Source: Azospirillum brasilense (GTDB lineage Bacteria > Pseudomonadota > Alphaproteobacteria > Azospirillales > Azospirillaceae). From it: a DNA stretch of 64,000 nucleotides. How positions within the stretch are numbered: the first letter of the stretch is position 1; every line of letters begins with the position of its first letter. The stretch spans positions 248,001 through 312,000 of the forward strand of contig NZ_VITH01000002.1 in NCBI RefSeq assembly GCF_007827815.1. Reading direction: 5' to 3'. This document shows, one piece after another, positions 55,563 through 64,000 of this stretch. The notes under the pieces are model-generated. The model was not told the DNA's origin, did not search any database, and was given only the letters and a program-made list of their open reading frames with translations. Both the position numbers and the translations under genes were made by a program.

Positions 55563-56444
55563 ATGTTCGAAGGGTTCACCCGCCACCGCATCGCCACCGA
55601 CGGCGCCGAGATCCACACGCTGGTCGGCGGCGAGGGGCCGCCGCTCCTTCTGCTTCATGGCTTTCCGCAGTGCCACGCCCTGTGGAACCGGGTCGCGCCG
55701 CGGCTGGCCGAACGCTTCACCGTGGTGCTGACCGACCTGCGGGGGTACGGCCAATCGTCGAAGCCGCCGGGCGATTCCGCGCACGAGACCTACTGCAAAC
55801 GCGCCAACGCGCGCGACCAGGTGGCGGTGATGGCCGCGCTGGGCTTCGACCGCTTCCGGCTGGCCGGGCACGACCGCGGCGCGCGGGTGGCCCACCGGCT
55901 GGTCCTCGACCATCCCGACCGGGTCGAGCGCGTCGCCTTCCTCGACGTGGTGCCGACGCTGGAGGTCTTCGCCCGCATCGACCAGCGCATGGCGACCGCC
56001 TATTACCACTGGTTCTTCCTGATCCAGCCGAACAATCTGGCGGAACGGCTGATCGGGTCGGACCCCGACTTCTATCTGGGGCAGGTGCTCGGCTCGATCG
56101 GCAGCAGCGCCGATATCTTCGAGCCGGAGGCGATGCAGGCCTACCGCGCCGCCTTCCGCGACCCCGCCACCGTCCACGCCATGTGCGAGGACTACCGCGC
56201 CGCGGCGAGCATCGACCTGGAGCACGACCGCGCCGACCGCGCGGCGGGCCGCAAGGTGGAAGGACCGGCCCTGTTCCTGTGGGGCCGCAACAGCGCGGTC
56301 GGGCGCCTCTACGACGATCCGCTGGGCATCTGGCGCGGCTACGCCCCGGCCATCGGGGGGCAGGTGATGCCCGCCGGCCATTTCATCCCCGAGGAGGCGC
56401 CGGAGGAGACGGCGCGGACGCTGCTGGACTTCTTCACGGAGTGA
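55563..56444 (+). CDS. Alpha/beta hydrolase of the fluoroacetate/haloacetate dehalogenase type
   Basis: This 293-residue cytosolic hydrolase has the oxyanion motif LLLLHGFPQ (28-36) and nucleophile Asp104 in GHDRGARVAHRL, with Arg105 and Arg108 for carboxylate binding. Asp128 is a catalytic acid partner, the halide-site pair is His149-Trp150 in YYHWFFL, and the catalytic His is about 273 in PAGHFIPEEAPEE. This set matches the known fluoroacetate dehalogenase (FAcD), nearly residue for residue in numbering. It would hydrolyse haloacetates to glycolate. An epoxide hydrolase is less likely. A hairpin (CCCGAAGC / GCTTCGGG) at 56485-56503 follows the gene. Confidence 0.85.
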   Translation: MFEGFTRHRIATDGAEIHTLVGGEGPPLLLLHGFPQCHALWNRVAPRLAERFTVVLTDLRGYGQSSKPPGDSAHETYCKRANARDQVAVMAALGFDRFRLAGHDRGARVAHRLVLDHPDRVERVAFLDVVPTLEVFARIDQRMATAYYHWFFLIQPNNLAERLIGSDPDFYLGQVLGSIGSSADIFEPEAMQAYRAAFRDPATVHAMCEDYRAAASIDLEHDRADRAAGRKVEGPALFLWGRNSAVGRLYDDPLGIWRGYAPAIGGQVMPAGHFIPEEAPEETARTLLDFFTE

Positions 56445-56528
56445 TCCTCACGCCGTGCATCGCGGGACCGTCCTTTTGCCGAGACCCGAAGCACCGCTTC
56501 GGGCCGGCACTGAGGATGGAACACCGCT

Positions 56529-57257
56529 ATGCGCTGCCAGCAGTTTCTGGAAACCATCAAAAAATGCTTCGACAAAAGCTTGATCGATTACCCCAAGTTC
56601 GAAGAATTTTCCACGAGCAAGGCGATCACGGGCGGCTGGGAAGTCTGGTTGCAGCTTGAAATCGCCTACGGCTTTTTGAAGATTGCCACCGATGAGGGCT
56701 ATGGCTTCACTTGCGCGCGGGAAGAAACCTATCCTTATACCGTAATGGGGCATTACATCAACAGGGCGGGGGTCACCCTCGACCAACGCTCAGCGGCATG
56801 TTCAGATTTTCTTCTGAGAAAGAAGGGGCTCCTCTTTGGGGACGACACATACGTGGAGCTGAAGTGCATCAATCAGTCTCATGTCGATCCGCTTGGGAAT
56901 GCCTGGAAGCGTTTCGATGATGATATCGAAAAGCAGACGGACCTTCTTCGCCACAATCCAACCCTGAACTGCATTTCGGTTCTTGTGGCGCGTGGCTACT
57001 TTCCGGAGAACGCGGTGAGGGGAGAGCAGCCTGCTCTTGCTGGTTACTGGGAAACTGGAAAGCGCGTTGCCTATGTCTATGATTTGGAATTGCAGAGCGT
57101 CACCAAGCTTGAAGATGTCGATCTTAATGAAAAAAATCGTCCGTTCTTCATTGCTGTTTCCGTCATCAATCAGCCGGATTACAAAGGAGGCATGTTCAGG
57201 CCCGAGTTGTGGGGTAGTCCAATGAAGATCGAAGAAAAGACACTGTTCAAGGAGTGA
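56529..57257 (+). CDS. AT-rich orphan protein with PD-(D/E)XK nuclease-like residue pattern
   Basis: This 242-residue protein has base and codon use clearly AT-richer than everything around it, unlike the neighbouring genes. I do not recognise a family. The residue pattern fits a restriction-like PD-(D/E)XK fold: Glu44 in helix WLQLEIAYGFL, Asp93 in CSDFLL, Glu110-x-Lys112 in YVELKC, then a helix with FDDDIEKQTDLL. This suggests a nuclease or a related nucleic-acid protein. The start is the ATG after GGATGGAAC. It stops exactly where a decayed ppk2 on the other strand begins. Recent horizontal gain is likely. Confidence 0.72.
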   Translation: MRCQQFLETIKKCFDKSLIDYPKFEEFSTSKAITGGWEVWLQLEIAYGFLKIATDEGYGFTCAREETYPYTVMGHYINRAGVTLDQRSAACSDFLLRKKGLLFGDDTYVELKCINQSHVDPLGNAWKRFDDDIEKQTDLLRHNPTLNCISVLVARGYFPENAVRGEQPALAGYWETGKRVAYVYDLELQSVTKLEDVDLNEKNRPFFIAVSVINQPDYKGGMFRPELWGSPMKIEEKTLFKE

Positions 57258-57261
57258 CAAC

Positions 57262-57620
57262 GGCTGCGGGAATGGTTGTGCCAGCGGTTGTCGGGTTTCA
57301 GGTGCGTGGGTGACAGCTTCCAGGTCTTGCGCGCCCGTGCAGAAGCCCATGACCCGCGCGACTCCGGCGCGGTTCTGCCAGCTCCGGTCGAAGACCATGT
57401 GCTCGCCCGTCGCGGGAAAATGGGGAATGAAGCGCTGGATGGACATCTGCGACATTTCGCGCTCCATCGGGATGGGCGGTGCGACGACGCGGAAGACGCG
57501 CGGGCGTACCCGCTCCTGAAGCTTTGCCAGTTCCATACGGAGTCTCGCCGGCTCCGCGCTGTATTCCTTCCGTTTCAGCGTCTTCGGAGGCCGGCCCACC
57601 GTCCCGTCATGATGTTTCGC
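57262..57620 (-). pseudogene. Decayed polyphosphate kinase 2 (ppk2) remnant
   Basis: The minus-strand translation shows the PPK2 stretch LKRKEYSAEPARLRMELAKL (57578-57519), then PRVFRVVAPPIPMERE and FDRSWQNRAGVARVMGFC. In intact PPK2 a Walker A loop region of about 30 residues (GRDAAGKG type) lies between KLQ(E/W)-WVR and PRVFRVV; here the two flanks join directly at about 57504. The lid motif reads DRSWQNRAGV where DRSWYNRAGVE is usual. The C-terminal half is absent, cut at the edge of the AT-rich gene. The product cannot bind ATP normally. Identification is by recalled family pattern. Confidence 0.75.
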
Positions 57621-57941
57621 CTTGTGCGTCTTGGCCCTGGGGCCAATCCTCTCCGCGCTTTTCCTGCGTGATGGCGCAGTCCGGCGGATGGTCCGGATCC
57701 CGGAGACGCGGCGGGAGCCGGAGCATCGCGACGGGGAGACCGGGGGTCCGCCGCTGATTACCATCAATTCGGGGCGGTTCCCGCGCGTTCCCATGCCGGT
57801 CGTTCAACCCGGCATCCCTCCCTCCGGACGAACTGTTCCGTTGCCAGTTGGCGTGAGCGGCGGCATAAATCGGCGCGCGGCCCTCCCCGCTGGACGGGAA
57901 GGCTTTTGGCGAACACAAAAATGGCGGAAGGAAAGCCCCCA
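57621..57941. other. Non-coding stretch upstream of lpdA
   Basis: It is composed of ordinary high-GC sequence, probably with the leftover 5' flank of the ppk2 remnant and the lpdA promoter. I see no credible gene, known RNA or repeat in it. Confidence 0.45.
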
Positions 57942-59342
57942 ATGGCTGAAAGCACTTTCGACGTCGTCGTGGTTGGCGGCGGTCCCGGCGGGTATGTCTG
58001 CGCGATCCGTGCGGCGCAGCTCGGTTTCAAAGTCGCCTGCGTCGAGAAGCGCAGCGCGCTGGGCGGCACCTGCCTGAATGTGGGCTGCATCCCCTCCAAG
58101 GCGCTGCTCGCCGCGTCGGAGAAGTTCGAGGAGGCCAAGCACGGCCTCGCCAAGTTCGGCATCAAGGTCGGCGGCGTGGAGCTGGACCTGCCGGGCATGC
58201 TGTCCCACAAGGACAAGGTCGTCAAAGAGAACACCGGCGGCATCGAGTTCCTGTTCAAGAAGAACAAGATCGCCTGGCTGAAGGGTGCCGGCCGCATCAC
58301 CGCCCCGAACACCGTCGAGGTCGAGGGCGTGGGCACCGTCACGGCCTCCAAGGCCATCGTCATCGCCACCGGCTCGGAAGTCACCCCGCTGCCGGGCATC
58401 GAGATCGACGAGCAGAAGATCGTCTCCTCCACCGGCGCCCTGGAGCTGCCGGAGGTGCCGAAGCGCCTCGTCGTTATCGGCGGCGGCGTCATCGGCCTTG
58501 AGCTGGGCTCGGTCTGGGGCCGCCTCGGCGCGCAGGTCACCGTGGTCGAGTTCCTGGACCGCATCCTGCCGACCATGGACGGCGAGGTGTCCAAGCAGAT
58601 GCAGCGCATCCTGGGCAAGCAGGGCATGACCTTCAAGCTCGGCTCCAAGGTCACCGGCGCCAAGGTCACCAACACCGGCGTCACCCTCTCGGTCGAGCCC
58701 GCCGCCGGCGGCACTGCCGAGGAGGTCGAGGCCGACGTCGTGCTGGTCGCCATCGGCCGCCGCGCCTTCACCAACGGCCTGGGCCTCGACGCCGTCGGCG
58801 TGGAGATGGACAACCGCGGCCGCGTGAAGATCGGCGCGCATTTCGAGACCAACGTGCCGGGCATCTACGCCATCGGCGACGTGGTCGAAGGCCCGATGCT
58901 GGCCCACAAGGCCGAGGAGGAGGGCGTCGCGCTCGCCGAGCTGCTGGCCGGCCAGGCCGGCCACGTCAACCACGACCTCGTCCCCGGCGTCGTCTACACC
59001 TGGCCGGAAGTGGCCGCGGTCGGCAAGACCGAGGAGGAGCTGAAGGCCGCCGGCGTCGCCTATAAGGCGGGCAAGTTCCCCTTCACCGCCAACGGCCGCG
59101 CCCGCGCCAGCGGCACGACCGACGGCTTCGTGAAGATCCTGGCCGACGCGCGCACCGACAAGGTGCTGGGCGTCCACATGGTCGGCCCGAACGTGTCGGA
59201 GATGGTCGGCGAGCTGGCCGTGGCGATGGAGTTCAGCGCGTCGGCCGAGGACATCGCCCGCACCTGCCACGCTCACCCGACCCTGTCGGAAGTGACCAAG
59301 GAAGCCGCCCTCGCTGTGGACGGCCGCGCCCTGCACATCTGA
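57942..59342 (+). CDS. lpdA: Dihydrolipoyl dehydrogenase
   Basis: This 466-residue FAD enzyme is the E3 component of 2-oxoacid dehydrogenase complexes. FAD motif [20 protein letters not shown] is at about 6-25, and the redox-active disulfide is [13 protein letters not shown] (C41 and C46). The NAD motif is [14 protein letters not shown], and the second FAD motif is [20 protein letters not shown]. The active-site His is in [10 protein letters not shown]. The start ATG has AGGAAAG 6 nt upstream; two earlier in-frame starts lack such a site. No sucA/sucB gene precedes it here, so it is a stand-alone copy, or the E1/E2 genes have moved. Confidence 0.96.
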   Translation: MAESTFDVVVVGGGPGGYVCAIRAAQLGFKVACVEKRSALGGTCLNVGCIPSKALLAASEKFEEAKHGLAKFGIKVGGVELDLPGMLSHKDKVVKENTGGIEFLFKKNKIAWLKGAGRITAPNTVEVEGVGTVTASKAIVIATGSEVTPLPGIEIDEQKIVSSTGALELPEVPKRLVVIGGGVIGLELGSVWGRLGAQVTVVEFLDRILPTMDGEVSKQMQRILGKQGMTFKLGSKVTGAKVTNTGVTLSVEPAAGGTAEEVEADVVLVAIGRRAFTNGLGLDAVGVEMDNRGRVKIGAHFETNVPGIYAIGDVVEGPMLAHKAEEEGVALAELLAGQAGHVNHDLVPGVVYTWPEVAAVGKTEEELKAAGVAYKAGKFPFTANGRARASGTTDGFVKILADARTDKVLGVHMVGPNVSEMVGELAVAMEFSASAEDIARTCHAHPTLSEVTKEAALAVDGRALHI

Positions 59343-59360
59343 GGCGCGTCTCTCTCATAA

Positions 59361-59477
59361 CCCTCTCCCCTCCGGGGAGAGGGTGGCCCGGAGGGCCGGT
59401 GAGGGGGTTGCGCTTATGGGAAGTTCGGCAAAAGTGCAACCCCCTCACCCTAACCCTCTCCCCAGAGGGTAGAGGGG
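59361..59477. repeat. Palindromic intergenic repeat between lpdA and xerC
   Basis: The left hairpin CCCTCTCCCCTCCGGGGAGA-GGG (59361-59383) and right copy (59454-59477) flank perfect inner arms GTGAGGGGGTTGC (59399-59411) and GCAACCCCCTCAC (59436-59448). The design is that of the elements at 30561 and in dnaE2. The convergent genes on each side make bidirectional termination plausible. Confidence 0.9.
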
Positions 59478-59535
59478 ACTTCAAGTGGGGTCGCTCCGGT
59501 CGGGGAGGGGGCAATGCACCTCCCACCTTCCGACT

Positions 59536-60495
59536 CTACGGCGTCTTCTTCGCCCGCGGGTGCGCCGAGCGGTACACCTGCATCAGCTGCTCGCTCTCCA
59601 CGTCCGTGTAGCGCTGCGTCGTCGACAGCGAGGCGTGGCCAAGCAGATCCTGGATCGCCCGCAGATCGCCACCGTCCGCCAGCAGATGCGTGGCGAAGCT
59701 GTGCCGCAGCGCGTGCGGCGTCGCGGTCTCCGGAAGCCCCATCAGGCGGCGCAGGTCGCGCATCCGCCGCTGCGCGATGGCCGGGGCGAGCTGCCCGCCG
59801 CGCACCCCGACGAACAGCGGCGCGTCCGGACCCTGGCGGTAGGGGCAGGCGTCCATGTAGGCGCGCACCGCCTCCGTCACCGCCGGCAGCACCGGGACGA
59901 TCCGTTCCTTGTTGCCCTTGCCGGTGACGCGCAGCGTCTCACCCAGCGGCGCCTCGCGGCGCGTCAGGTTCAGCGCCTCCGAGATGCGCAGGCCGCAGCC
60001 GTAGAGCAGGGTGAACAGCGCCCGGTCGCGCTTGCCGACCCACGGCTCGTCCGGCTCCTTCTCCGACTCCTCCAGCAGGCGGTCGGCGTCCAGCACGGTC
60101 AGCGGTTTCGGCGCCGGGCGCTTGATGCGCGGGCCGGAGAAGGTGTTGATCGCCGGGTTGTGCAGGCGGCCGTCGCGGTCCATCCAGCGGAACAGGTTGC
60201 GCACCGACGACAGGGCGCGCGACCGGCTGTTGGAGCCGATCCCCTTCATGGCGAGGTGGGACAGCCAGGAGCGGAAGTCGGTGACGGTCAGCGCGGCGAG
60301 GTCGTTCATCGACGGCGGCTTCGCCTGATAGCCGGTGATGAATTCCAGGAAGGTCGCGACGTCGCCGATGTAGGCGGTCAGCGTGTGGGGCGAGACGTTG
60401 CGCTCGCTCTCCATCCAGCGGCGCCAGTGGACCAGCACGTCCTGCACGTCGGGCTGGGCGGCGAAACCGAGGACGGGGTTCTGCTTTCCGGTCAT
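59536..60495 (-). CDS. xerC: Tyrosine recombinase XerC
   Basis: This 319-residue recombinase resolves chromosome dimers at dif with XerD. The N-terminal SAM-like core-binding domain is ERNVSPHTLTAYIGDVATFL. In the catalytic domain, Arg is in YGCGLRISEALNL, Lys in GKGNKER, His-x-x-Arg in TPHALRHSFATHLL, His/Trp region in LGHASLSTTQRYTDV, and the Tyr nucleophile in QRYTDV. All key residues are present. It overlaps no gene; DUF484 lies 13 bp upstream in the same direction. Confidence 0.95.
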   Translation of the reverse strand: MTGKQNPVLGFAAQPDVQDVLVHWRRWMESERNVSPHTLTAYIGDVATFLEFITGYQAKPPSMNDLAALTVTDFRSWLSHLAMKGIGSNSRSRALSSVRNLFRWMDRDGRLHNPAINTFSGPRIKRPAPKPLTVLDADRLLEESEKEPDEPWVGKRDRALFTLLYGCGLRISEALNLTRREAPLGETLRVTGKGNKERIVPVLPAVTEAVRAYMDACPYRQGPDAPLFVGVRGGQLAPAIAQRRMRDLRRLMGLPETATPHALRHSFATHLLADGGDLRAIQDLLGHASLSTTQRYTDVESEQLMQVYRSAHPRAKKTP

Positions 60496-60508
60496 GCGTT
60501 CTGTCGGG

Positions 60509-61222
60509 TCAGGCCGGGAGTTCGAGCCAGCCGCGGATCACCCGCTCTACCACGCGGGCGAGGAAGCCGACCAGCTCGGTGCCCTGGCTGCCGTGGAAGG
60601 TGTCGGGCTCGCGGCTGCCGAAGGCCAGCATGCCGTCCGGCGTCTCGCTGGAGACCTGGAGGCGGATCAGGATTTCCGACCGCACCAGCCCGGCGCCGGG
60701 GCCGTACAGCTCCGGGTCGCCCTGGATGTCGGCGTTCAGCGCCACGTCGGCCTTGCCCAGCCAGCGGTCGACGGTCCCCGGCTCGACCACCCGCACGCCG
60801 GAGGTCTGGACGTGCGGAGTGTCGTGGCCGTTCGATTCGACGATCAGGCAGGCGACGTCCAGGTCCAGGAGCACCGCCAGATCGGTGGTGATGGTCTGGA
60901 TGAGCTGTTCGAAGCTCTGCGCGTCGAGGAGGAACAGCACCGCCGCGTGGATGCGGTTCTGGCTGTTCATGTTGGCGCGCGAGGTGCCGATCAGATCGCG
61001 CTGCTGGTCCTTCAGCAAGCGGACCTCGCCGCGCAGACGTTCGAGCATATAGGCCTGCAGGTCCACCACCCCGCGCCCGCGGTCCTGCGACGGCGGGGTC
61101 AGATGGTGGACCAGCTCGCCGTGATGGACCAGGAAGTCGGGATGGTCCCGCAGGTAGGCGCACACGTCCTCGGCGGTCGGCGCGTCCTTCCTCTGGGGGG
61201 TGTGTCCCGGTTCCCGGCCCAT
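60509..61222 (-). CDS. DUF484 family protein (GAF-like)
   Basis: This 237-residue cytosolic protein has the DUF484 pattern. An N-terminal helix pair (TAEDVCAYLRDHPDFLVHHG and ELVHHLTPP) is followed by coiled-coil QAYMLERLRGEVRLLKDQQR. A GAF-like fold (LAVLLDLDVACLIVESNG ... GMLAFGSREPDTFHGSQG) ends the protein. Its function is unknown; the gene commonly neighbours xerC in proteobacteria. It lies directly between xerC and the transaldolase in one minus-strand series. Confidence 0.92.
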   Translation of the reverse strand: MGREPGHTPQRKDAPTAEDVCAYLRDHPDFLVHHGELVHHLTPPSQDRGRGVVDLQAYMLERLRGEVRLLKDQQRDLIGTSRANMNSQNRIHAAVLFLLDAQSFEQLIQTITTDLAVLLDLDVACLIVESNGHDTPHVQTSGVRVVEPGTVDRWLGKADVALNADIQGDPELYGPGAGLVRSEILIRLQVSSETPDGMLAFGSREPDTFHGSQGTELVGFLARVVERVIRGWLELPA

Positions 61223-61232
61223 GCCGCCGTCC

Positions 61233-61889
61233 TCAGAGGATGGACTGGCCGGTCTTCTGCCAATCGGCGACGAACTGGGCGAGGCCCTTGTCGGTCAGCG
61301 GATGGTTGAAGAGCTGCTTCAGGACCGACGGCGGGGCGGTGACGACGTGGGCGCCCAGGCGGGCGGAGTCGACGATGTGGATCGGGTTGCGGATCGAGGC
61401 GACCAGCACTTCGGTCTTGAAGTAGTCGTAGTTGCTGTAAATCTCCACGATGTCGGCGATCAGGCCCATGCCGTCCTGCCCGATGTCGTCCAGGCGGCCG
61501 ACGAAGGGCGACACGAAGCTGGCGCCGGCCTTGGCGGCCAGGATCGCCTGGGCCGGGGAGAAGCACAGCGTGACGTTGACCATCGTGCCTTCGGAGGACA
61601 GCGCCTTGCAGGTCTTCAGGCCGGCCGGGGTCAGCGGAACCTTGACCGTGACGTTGTCGGCGATCTTGGCAAGCTTCTTCCCTTCCGCCAGCATGGTCTC
61701 GAAGTCGGTGGAGGCCACCTCGGCGCTGACCGGGCCGTCCACCACATCACAAATTTCGGCCACGAGGTCGAGGAAGCTGCGACCGGTCTTGGCGACGAGG
61801 GAGGGGTTGGTGGTAACACCGTCCAGCAGGCCCGTGTCGGCCAGATCGCGGATCTCGGCGATGTCGGCGGTGTCAACGAAGAACTTCAT
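61233..61889 (-). CDS. fsa: Fructose-6-phosphate aldolase / transaldolase-like protein
   Basis: This 218-residue TIM-barrel enzyme of the MipB/TalC class has the catalytic Lys in VTVKVPLT (about residue 84). [16 protein letters not shown] and [14 protein letters not shown] form the substrate loop, and [16 protein letters not shown] is the family signature. It either carries out transaldolase exchange in the pentose phosphate pathway or splits fructose-6-phosphate; the sequence alone does not decide. It is 10 bp upstream of the DUF484 gene in the same direction and divergent from priA. Confidence 0.93.
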   Translation of the reverse strand: MKFFVDTADIAEIRDLADTGLLDGVTTNPSLVAKTGRSFLDLVAEICDVVDGPVSAEVASTDFETMLAEGKKLAKIADNVTVKVPLTPAGLKTCKALSSEGTMVNVTLCFSPAQAILAAKAGASFVSPFVGRLDDIGQDGMGLIADIVEIYSNYDYFKTEVLVASIRNPIHIVDSARLGAHVVTAPPSVLKQLFNHPLTDKGLAQFVADWQKTGQSIL

Positions 61890-61977
61890 GACCTGGAATC
61901 CATACTTGCTGAGGAAGACCGTGCCCTGTTTCCCGGGATTCGCTGCCCGGCGTCGCGGCCAGGGGGCACTCTAGCCG

Positions 61978-64000
61978 ATGCGTGAAAATTCCGCCAGATC
62001 CGGGGCCAACCCCGGAACCGCTTCCGGGATCACCTCCGGAGGGGGGCCGGCGCAGGCTCTTCTGCCGGGCACGGTGCCGGTGGACGCGGACCCGCGCGTC
62101 CGCGTGCTCCTGCCGCTGCCGCTGCGCGAGGCCTACGACTACCGCGTGCCCGCCGGGATGACTCTCGTCCCCGGCGACTATGTGGAGGTTCCGCTCGGGC
62201 CGCGCCGCGTGCTGGGGGTGGTGTGGGGCGACGGTGCCGGAGTCGTCGAGGCCGCGCGGCTGAAGCCGGTGGTCCGCCGCTTCGACGTGCCGCCGATGCC
62301 GGAGGTCGAGCGCAAGTTCGTGGAGTGGGTCGCCGCCTACACCATGACGCCGCCGGGCCATGTGCTGCGCATGGCGATCAGCGTGCCGTCGGCTCTGGAG
62401 CCGGCGAAGGCGACGCTCGCCTATCTGCGCAAGCCCGACGCGGAGCCGCCGCCCGGCTTCAAGATGACCGAGCCGCGGCGGCGCGTGCTGGCCCTGCTGG
62501 ACGACGGCCCGCCGCGCACCCCGGCGGAGCTGGCGGAGGAGGCCGGCTGCGGCGTCACCGTGGTGCGCGGGCTGGCCGAGGCCGGGCTGCTGGAGCCGGT
62601 GCTGCTCCAGCCGACCAAGCTCGGGCGGCCCGACTGCCACCGTCCCGGCCCCACCCTGTCCGCCGACCAGGAGGCGGCGGCGGCGGACCTGCGCGCCCGC
62701 GTGGAGTCCGGCGTCTATTCCACCGTGCTGCTCGACGGGGTCACCGGCTCCGGCAAGACCGAGGTCTATTACGAGGCGATCGCCGCCGCCCTGAAGGCGG
62801 GCAAGCAGGCGCTGGTGCTGCTCCCGGAAATCGCCCTGTCGGCGCAGTGGCTGGATCGCTTCGCCCGCCGCTTCGGCGCGCCGCCGGCGGAATGGCACTC
62901 CGAGCTGACCGGGGCGCAGCGCCGCGACACCTGGAGGGCGGTGGCCAACGGCGAGGTGCCGGTGGTGGTCGGCGCCCGCTCCGCCCTGTTCCTGCCCTAC
63001 AAGGCACTCGGCGTCATCATCATCGACGAGGAGCACGACCCCGCCTACAAGCAGGAGGAGGGGTCGATCTACCACGCCCGCGACATGGCCGTCGCGCGGG
63101 CGCATCTCGGCGGCATCCCCACCGTGCTGGTCTCCGCCACGCCGTCGCTGGAGACCAAGGTCAACGCCGACAGCAACCGCTACGCCCGCATCGAGCTGCC
63201 GGGCCGCCACGGCGGGGCGGTGCTGCCCGACGTCGAACTGGTGGACCTGCGCAAGGACCGGCCGCCGGCCCGCCACTGGCTGGCTCCGTCGCTCAAGAAG
63301 GCCATCGAGCAGACGCTGGCGGAGAAGGAGCAGGTGATGCTGTTCCTCAACCGCCGCGGCTACGCCCCGCTGACCCTGTGCCGGGCCTGCGGGCACCGGC
63401 TGCAATGCCCCAACTGCACGGCGTGGCTGGTCGAGCACCGGCTGGCCCGCAAGCTCCAGTGCCACCATTGCGGCCTGTCGCAACCGCTCTCCCCGACCTG
63501 CCCGGAATGCGGCGAGGAGGGGACGCTGGCCGCCTGCGGTCCCGGCGTGGAGCGCATCGCCGAGGAGGTGGCGGAGCTGTTTCCCGACGCCCGCGCCGCC
63601 ATCATGGCGTCCGACACGCTGTTCGGCCCCCGCGCCATCCAAGAGATGGTCCGCCGGATCGCCGACCATGAGCTGGACATCCTGATCGGCACCCAGGTGA
63701 TGGCGAAGGGGCACCATTTCCCCATGCTGACCCTGGTCGGGGTGGTGGACGCCGACCTCGGGCTGGCCGGCGGCGATCTGCGGGCGGGGGAGCGGACCTA
63801 CCAGCTCCTCCATCAGGTGGCCGGGCGCGCCGGGCGCGGCGAGCGGCCGGGGCGGGTGATGCTGCAGACCTACATGCCCGAGCATCCGGTGATGCAGGCG
63901 CTGGCCGCCGGGGACCGTGACGGCTTCTACCAGCTGGAGGCGGAGATGCGGCTGGAGGCCGGGATGCCGCCCTTCGGACGGCTGGCCGCCCTGATCGTGT
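61978..64000 (+). CDS. priA: Primosomal protein N' (replication restart helicase), 5' part
   Basis: This helicase restarts stalled replication forks. The frame is open from ATG 61978 to the window end (about 674 codons), so the 3' end is cut off. It has the N-terminal DNA-binding part ([20 protein letters not shown]), Walker [14 protein letters not shown] (about 259), [12 protein letters not shown] (Walker B with DEEH), and SATPSLET. The zinc-binding cysteines lie in [13 protein letters not shown] and CHHCG ... CPECG, followed by [11 protein letters not shown] and [10 protein letters not shown] start extension of about 35 Ala/Gly-rich residues is unusual. It is divergent from the transaldolase. 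Confidence 0.95.
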   Translation, partial: MRENSARSGANPGTASGITSGGGPAQALLPGTVPVDADPRVRVLLPLPLREAYDYRVPAGMTLVPGDYVEVPLGPRRVLGVVWGDGAGVVEAARLKPVVRRFDVPPMPEVERKFVEWVAAYTMTPPGHVLRMAISVPSALEPAKATLAYLRKPDAEPPPGFKMTEPRRRVLALLDDGPPRTPAELAEEAGCGVTVVRGLAEAGLLEPVLLQPTKLGRPDCHRPGPTLSADQEAAAADLRARVESGVYSTVLLDGVTGSGKTEVYYEAIAAALKAGKQALVLLPEIALSAQWLDRFARRFGAPPAEWHSELTGAQRRDTWRAVANGEVPVVVGARSALFLPYKALGVIIIDEEHDPAYKQEEGSIYHARDMAVARAHLGGIPTVLVSATPSLETKVNADSNRYARIELPGRHGGAVLPDVELVDLRKDRPPARHWLAPSLKKAIEQTLAEKEQVMLFLNRRGYAPLTLCRACGHRLQCPNCTAWLVEHRLARKLQCHHCGLSQPLSPTCPECGEEGTLAACGPGVERIAEEVAELFPDARAAIMASDTLFGPRAIQEMVRRIADHELDILIGTQVMAKGHHFPMLTLVGVVDADLGLAGGDLRAGERTYQLLHQVAGRAGRGERPGRVMLQTYMPEHPVMQALAAGDRDGFYQLEAEMRLEAGMPPFGRLAALIV

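Noticed and set aside
56485-56503. Hairpin CCCGAAGC-ACC-GCTTCGGG after the hydrolase gene as terminator
   Set aside because: The stem is good but has no T-tract and could be a remnant of the junction; noted only in the gene entry.
56802-57794. Long minus-strand open frame spanning the AT-rich gene and the ppk2 remnant as one intact gene
   Set aside because: Only its middle part resembles PPK2; the rest is antisense to the plus-strand gene, so it is treated as a remnant.

Overview
The window looks like chromosomal DNA of an alphaproteobacterium of the Azospirillum / Rhodospirillales type. It has very high GC with strong G/C wobble use, an ffs-dnaX-ybaB-recR block, a lpdA / xerC / DUF484 / transaldolase / priA block, a LexA-controlled imuA and imuB-dnaE2 system with GAAC-N7-GAAC boxes, an FNR-type box at hemN, and many GC-rich palindromic intergenic repeats. 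This placement is inference from gene content and style, not from a database match. I saw no tRNA, rRNA, CRISPR array or complete insertion sequence.

Layout. 0.1-4 kb: family-5 binding protein and two permeases of a peptide-type ABC importer. 4-10 kb: PrcB-like lipoprotein, GST, hemN, DUF4112 protein, a small Cys-rich protein and a Tim44-like membrane protein. 9-17 kb: SOS mutagenesis genes, with imuA (plus strand) split from imuB-dnaE2 (minus strand); between them lie a DTW-domain tRNA-modification enzyme, a tyrosine phosphatase and tiny ORFs. 17-27 kb: Pro-rich lipoprotein, HupE/UreJ protein, TAXI binding protein, second GST, M17 aminopeptidase, fliG, a large RTX + FG-GAP-like repeat protein, MarR-like regulator, ghrA and an RluE-type pseudouridine synthase. 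27-36 kb: a yej-type oligopeptide importer operon (two tandem yejA-like binding proteins, yejB, yejE, yejF). 36-41 kb: aquaporin, a 37-residue membrane peptide behind a 12-bp dyad, histidinol-phosphatase-like enzyme, nudC, pheA, kdsB. 41-45 kb: cytochrome c, SRP RNA, dnaX, ybaB, recR. 45-53 kb: pgk, methyltransferases, a CYTH-CHAD protein with a ParA-like ATPase, small membrane proteins and an orphan histidine kinase. 53-57 kb: hldE, an entericidin, a fluoroacetate-dehalogenase-type hydrolase, then an AT-rich orphan gene with a PD-(D/E)XK-like residue pattern abutting a decayed ppk2. 58-64 kb: lpdA, xerC, DUF484, fructose-6-phosphate aldolase-like transaldolase, and the 5' part of priA running off the end.

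The genes are mostly housekeeping: peptide uptake, LPS core synthesis (kdsB, hldE), DNA repair and replication (imuABC, dnaX, recR, priA, xerC) and central metabolism (pgk, lpdA, transaldolase). The features most worth a second look are: palindromic repeats of the intergenic families carried in frame inside both imuB and dnaE2; the AT-rich orphan gene next to a ppk2 remnant that has lost its Walker A segment; the CYTH-CHAD/ParA pair; the perfect dyad in front of the 37-residue peptide; and the RTX gene with a composition gradient and six tandem repeats of about 50 residues.
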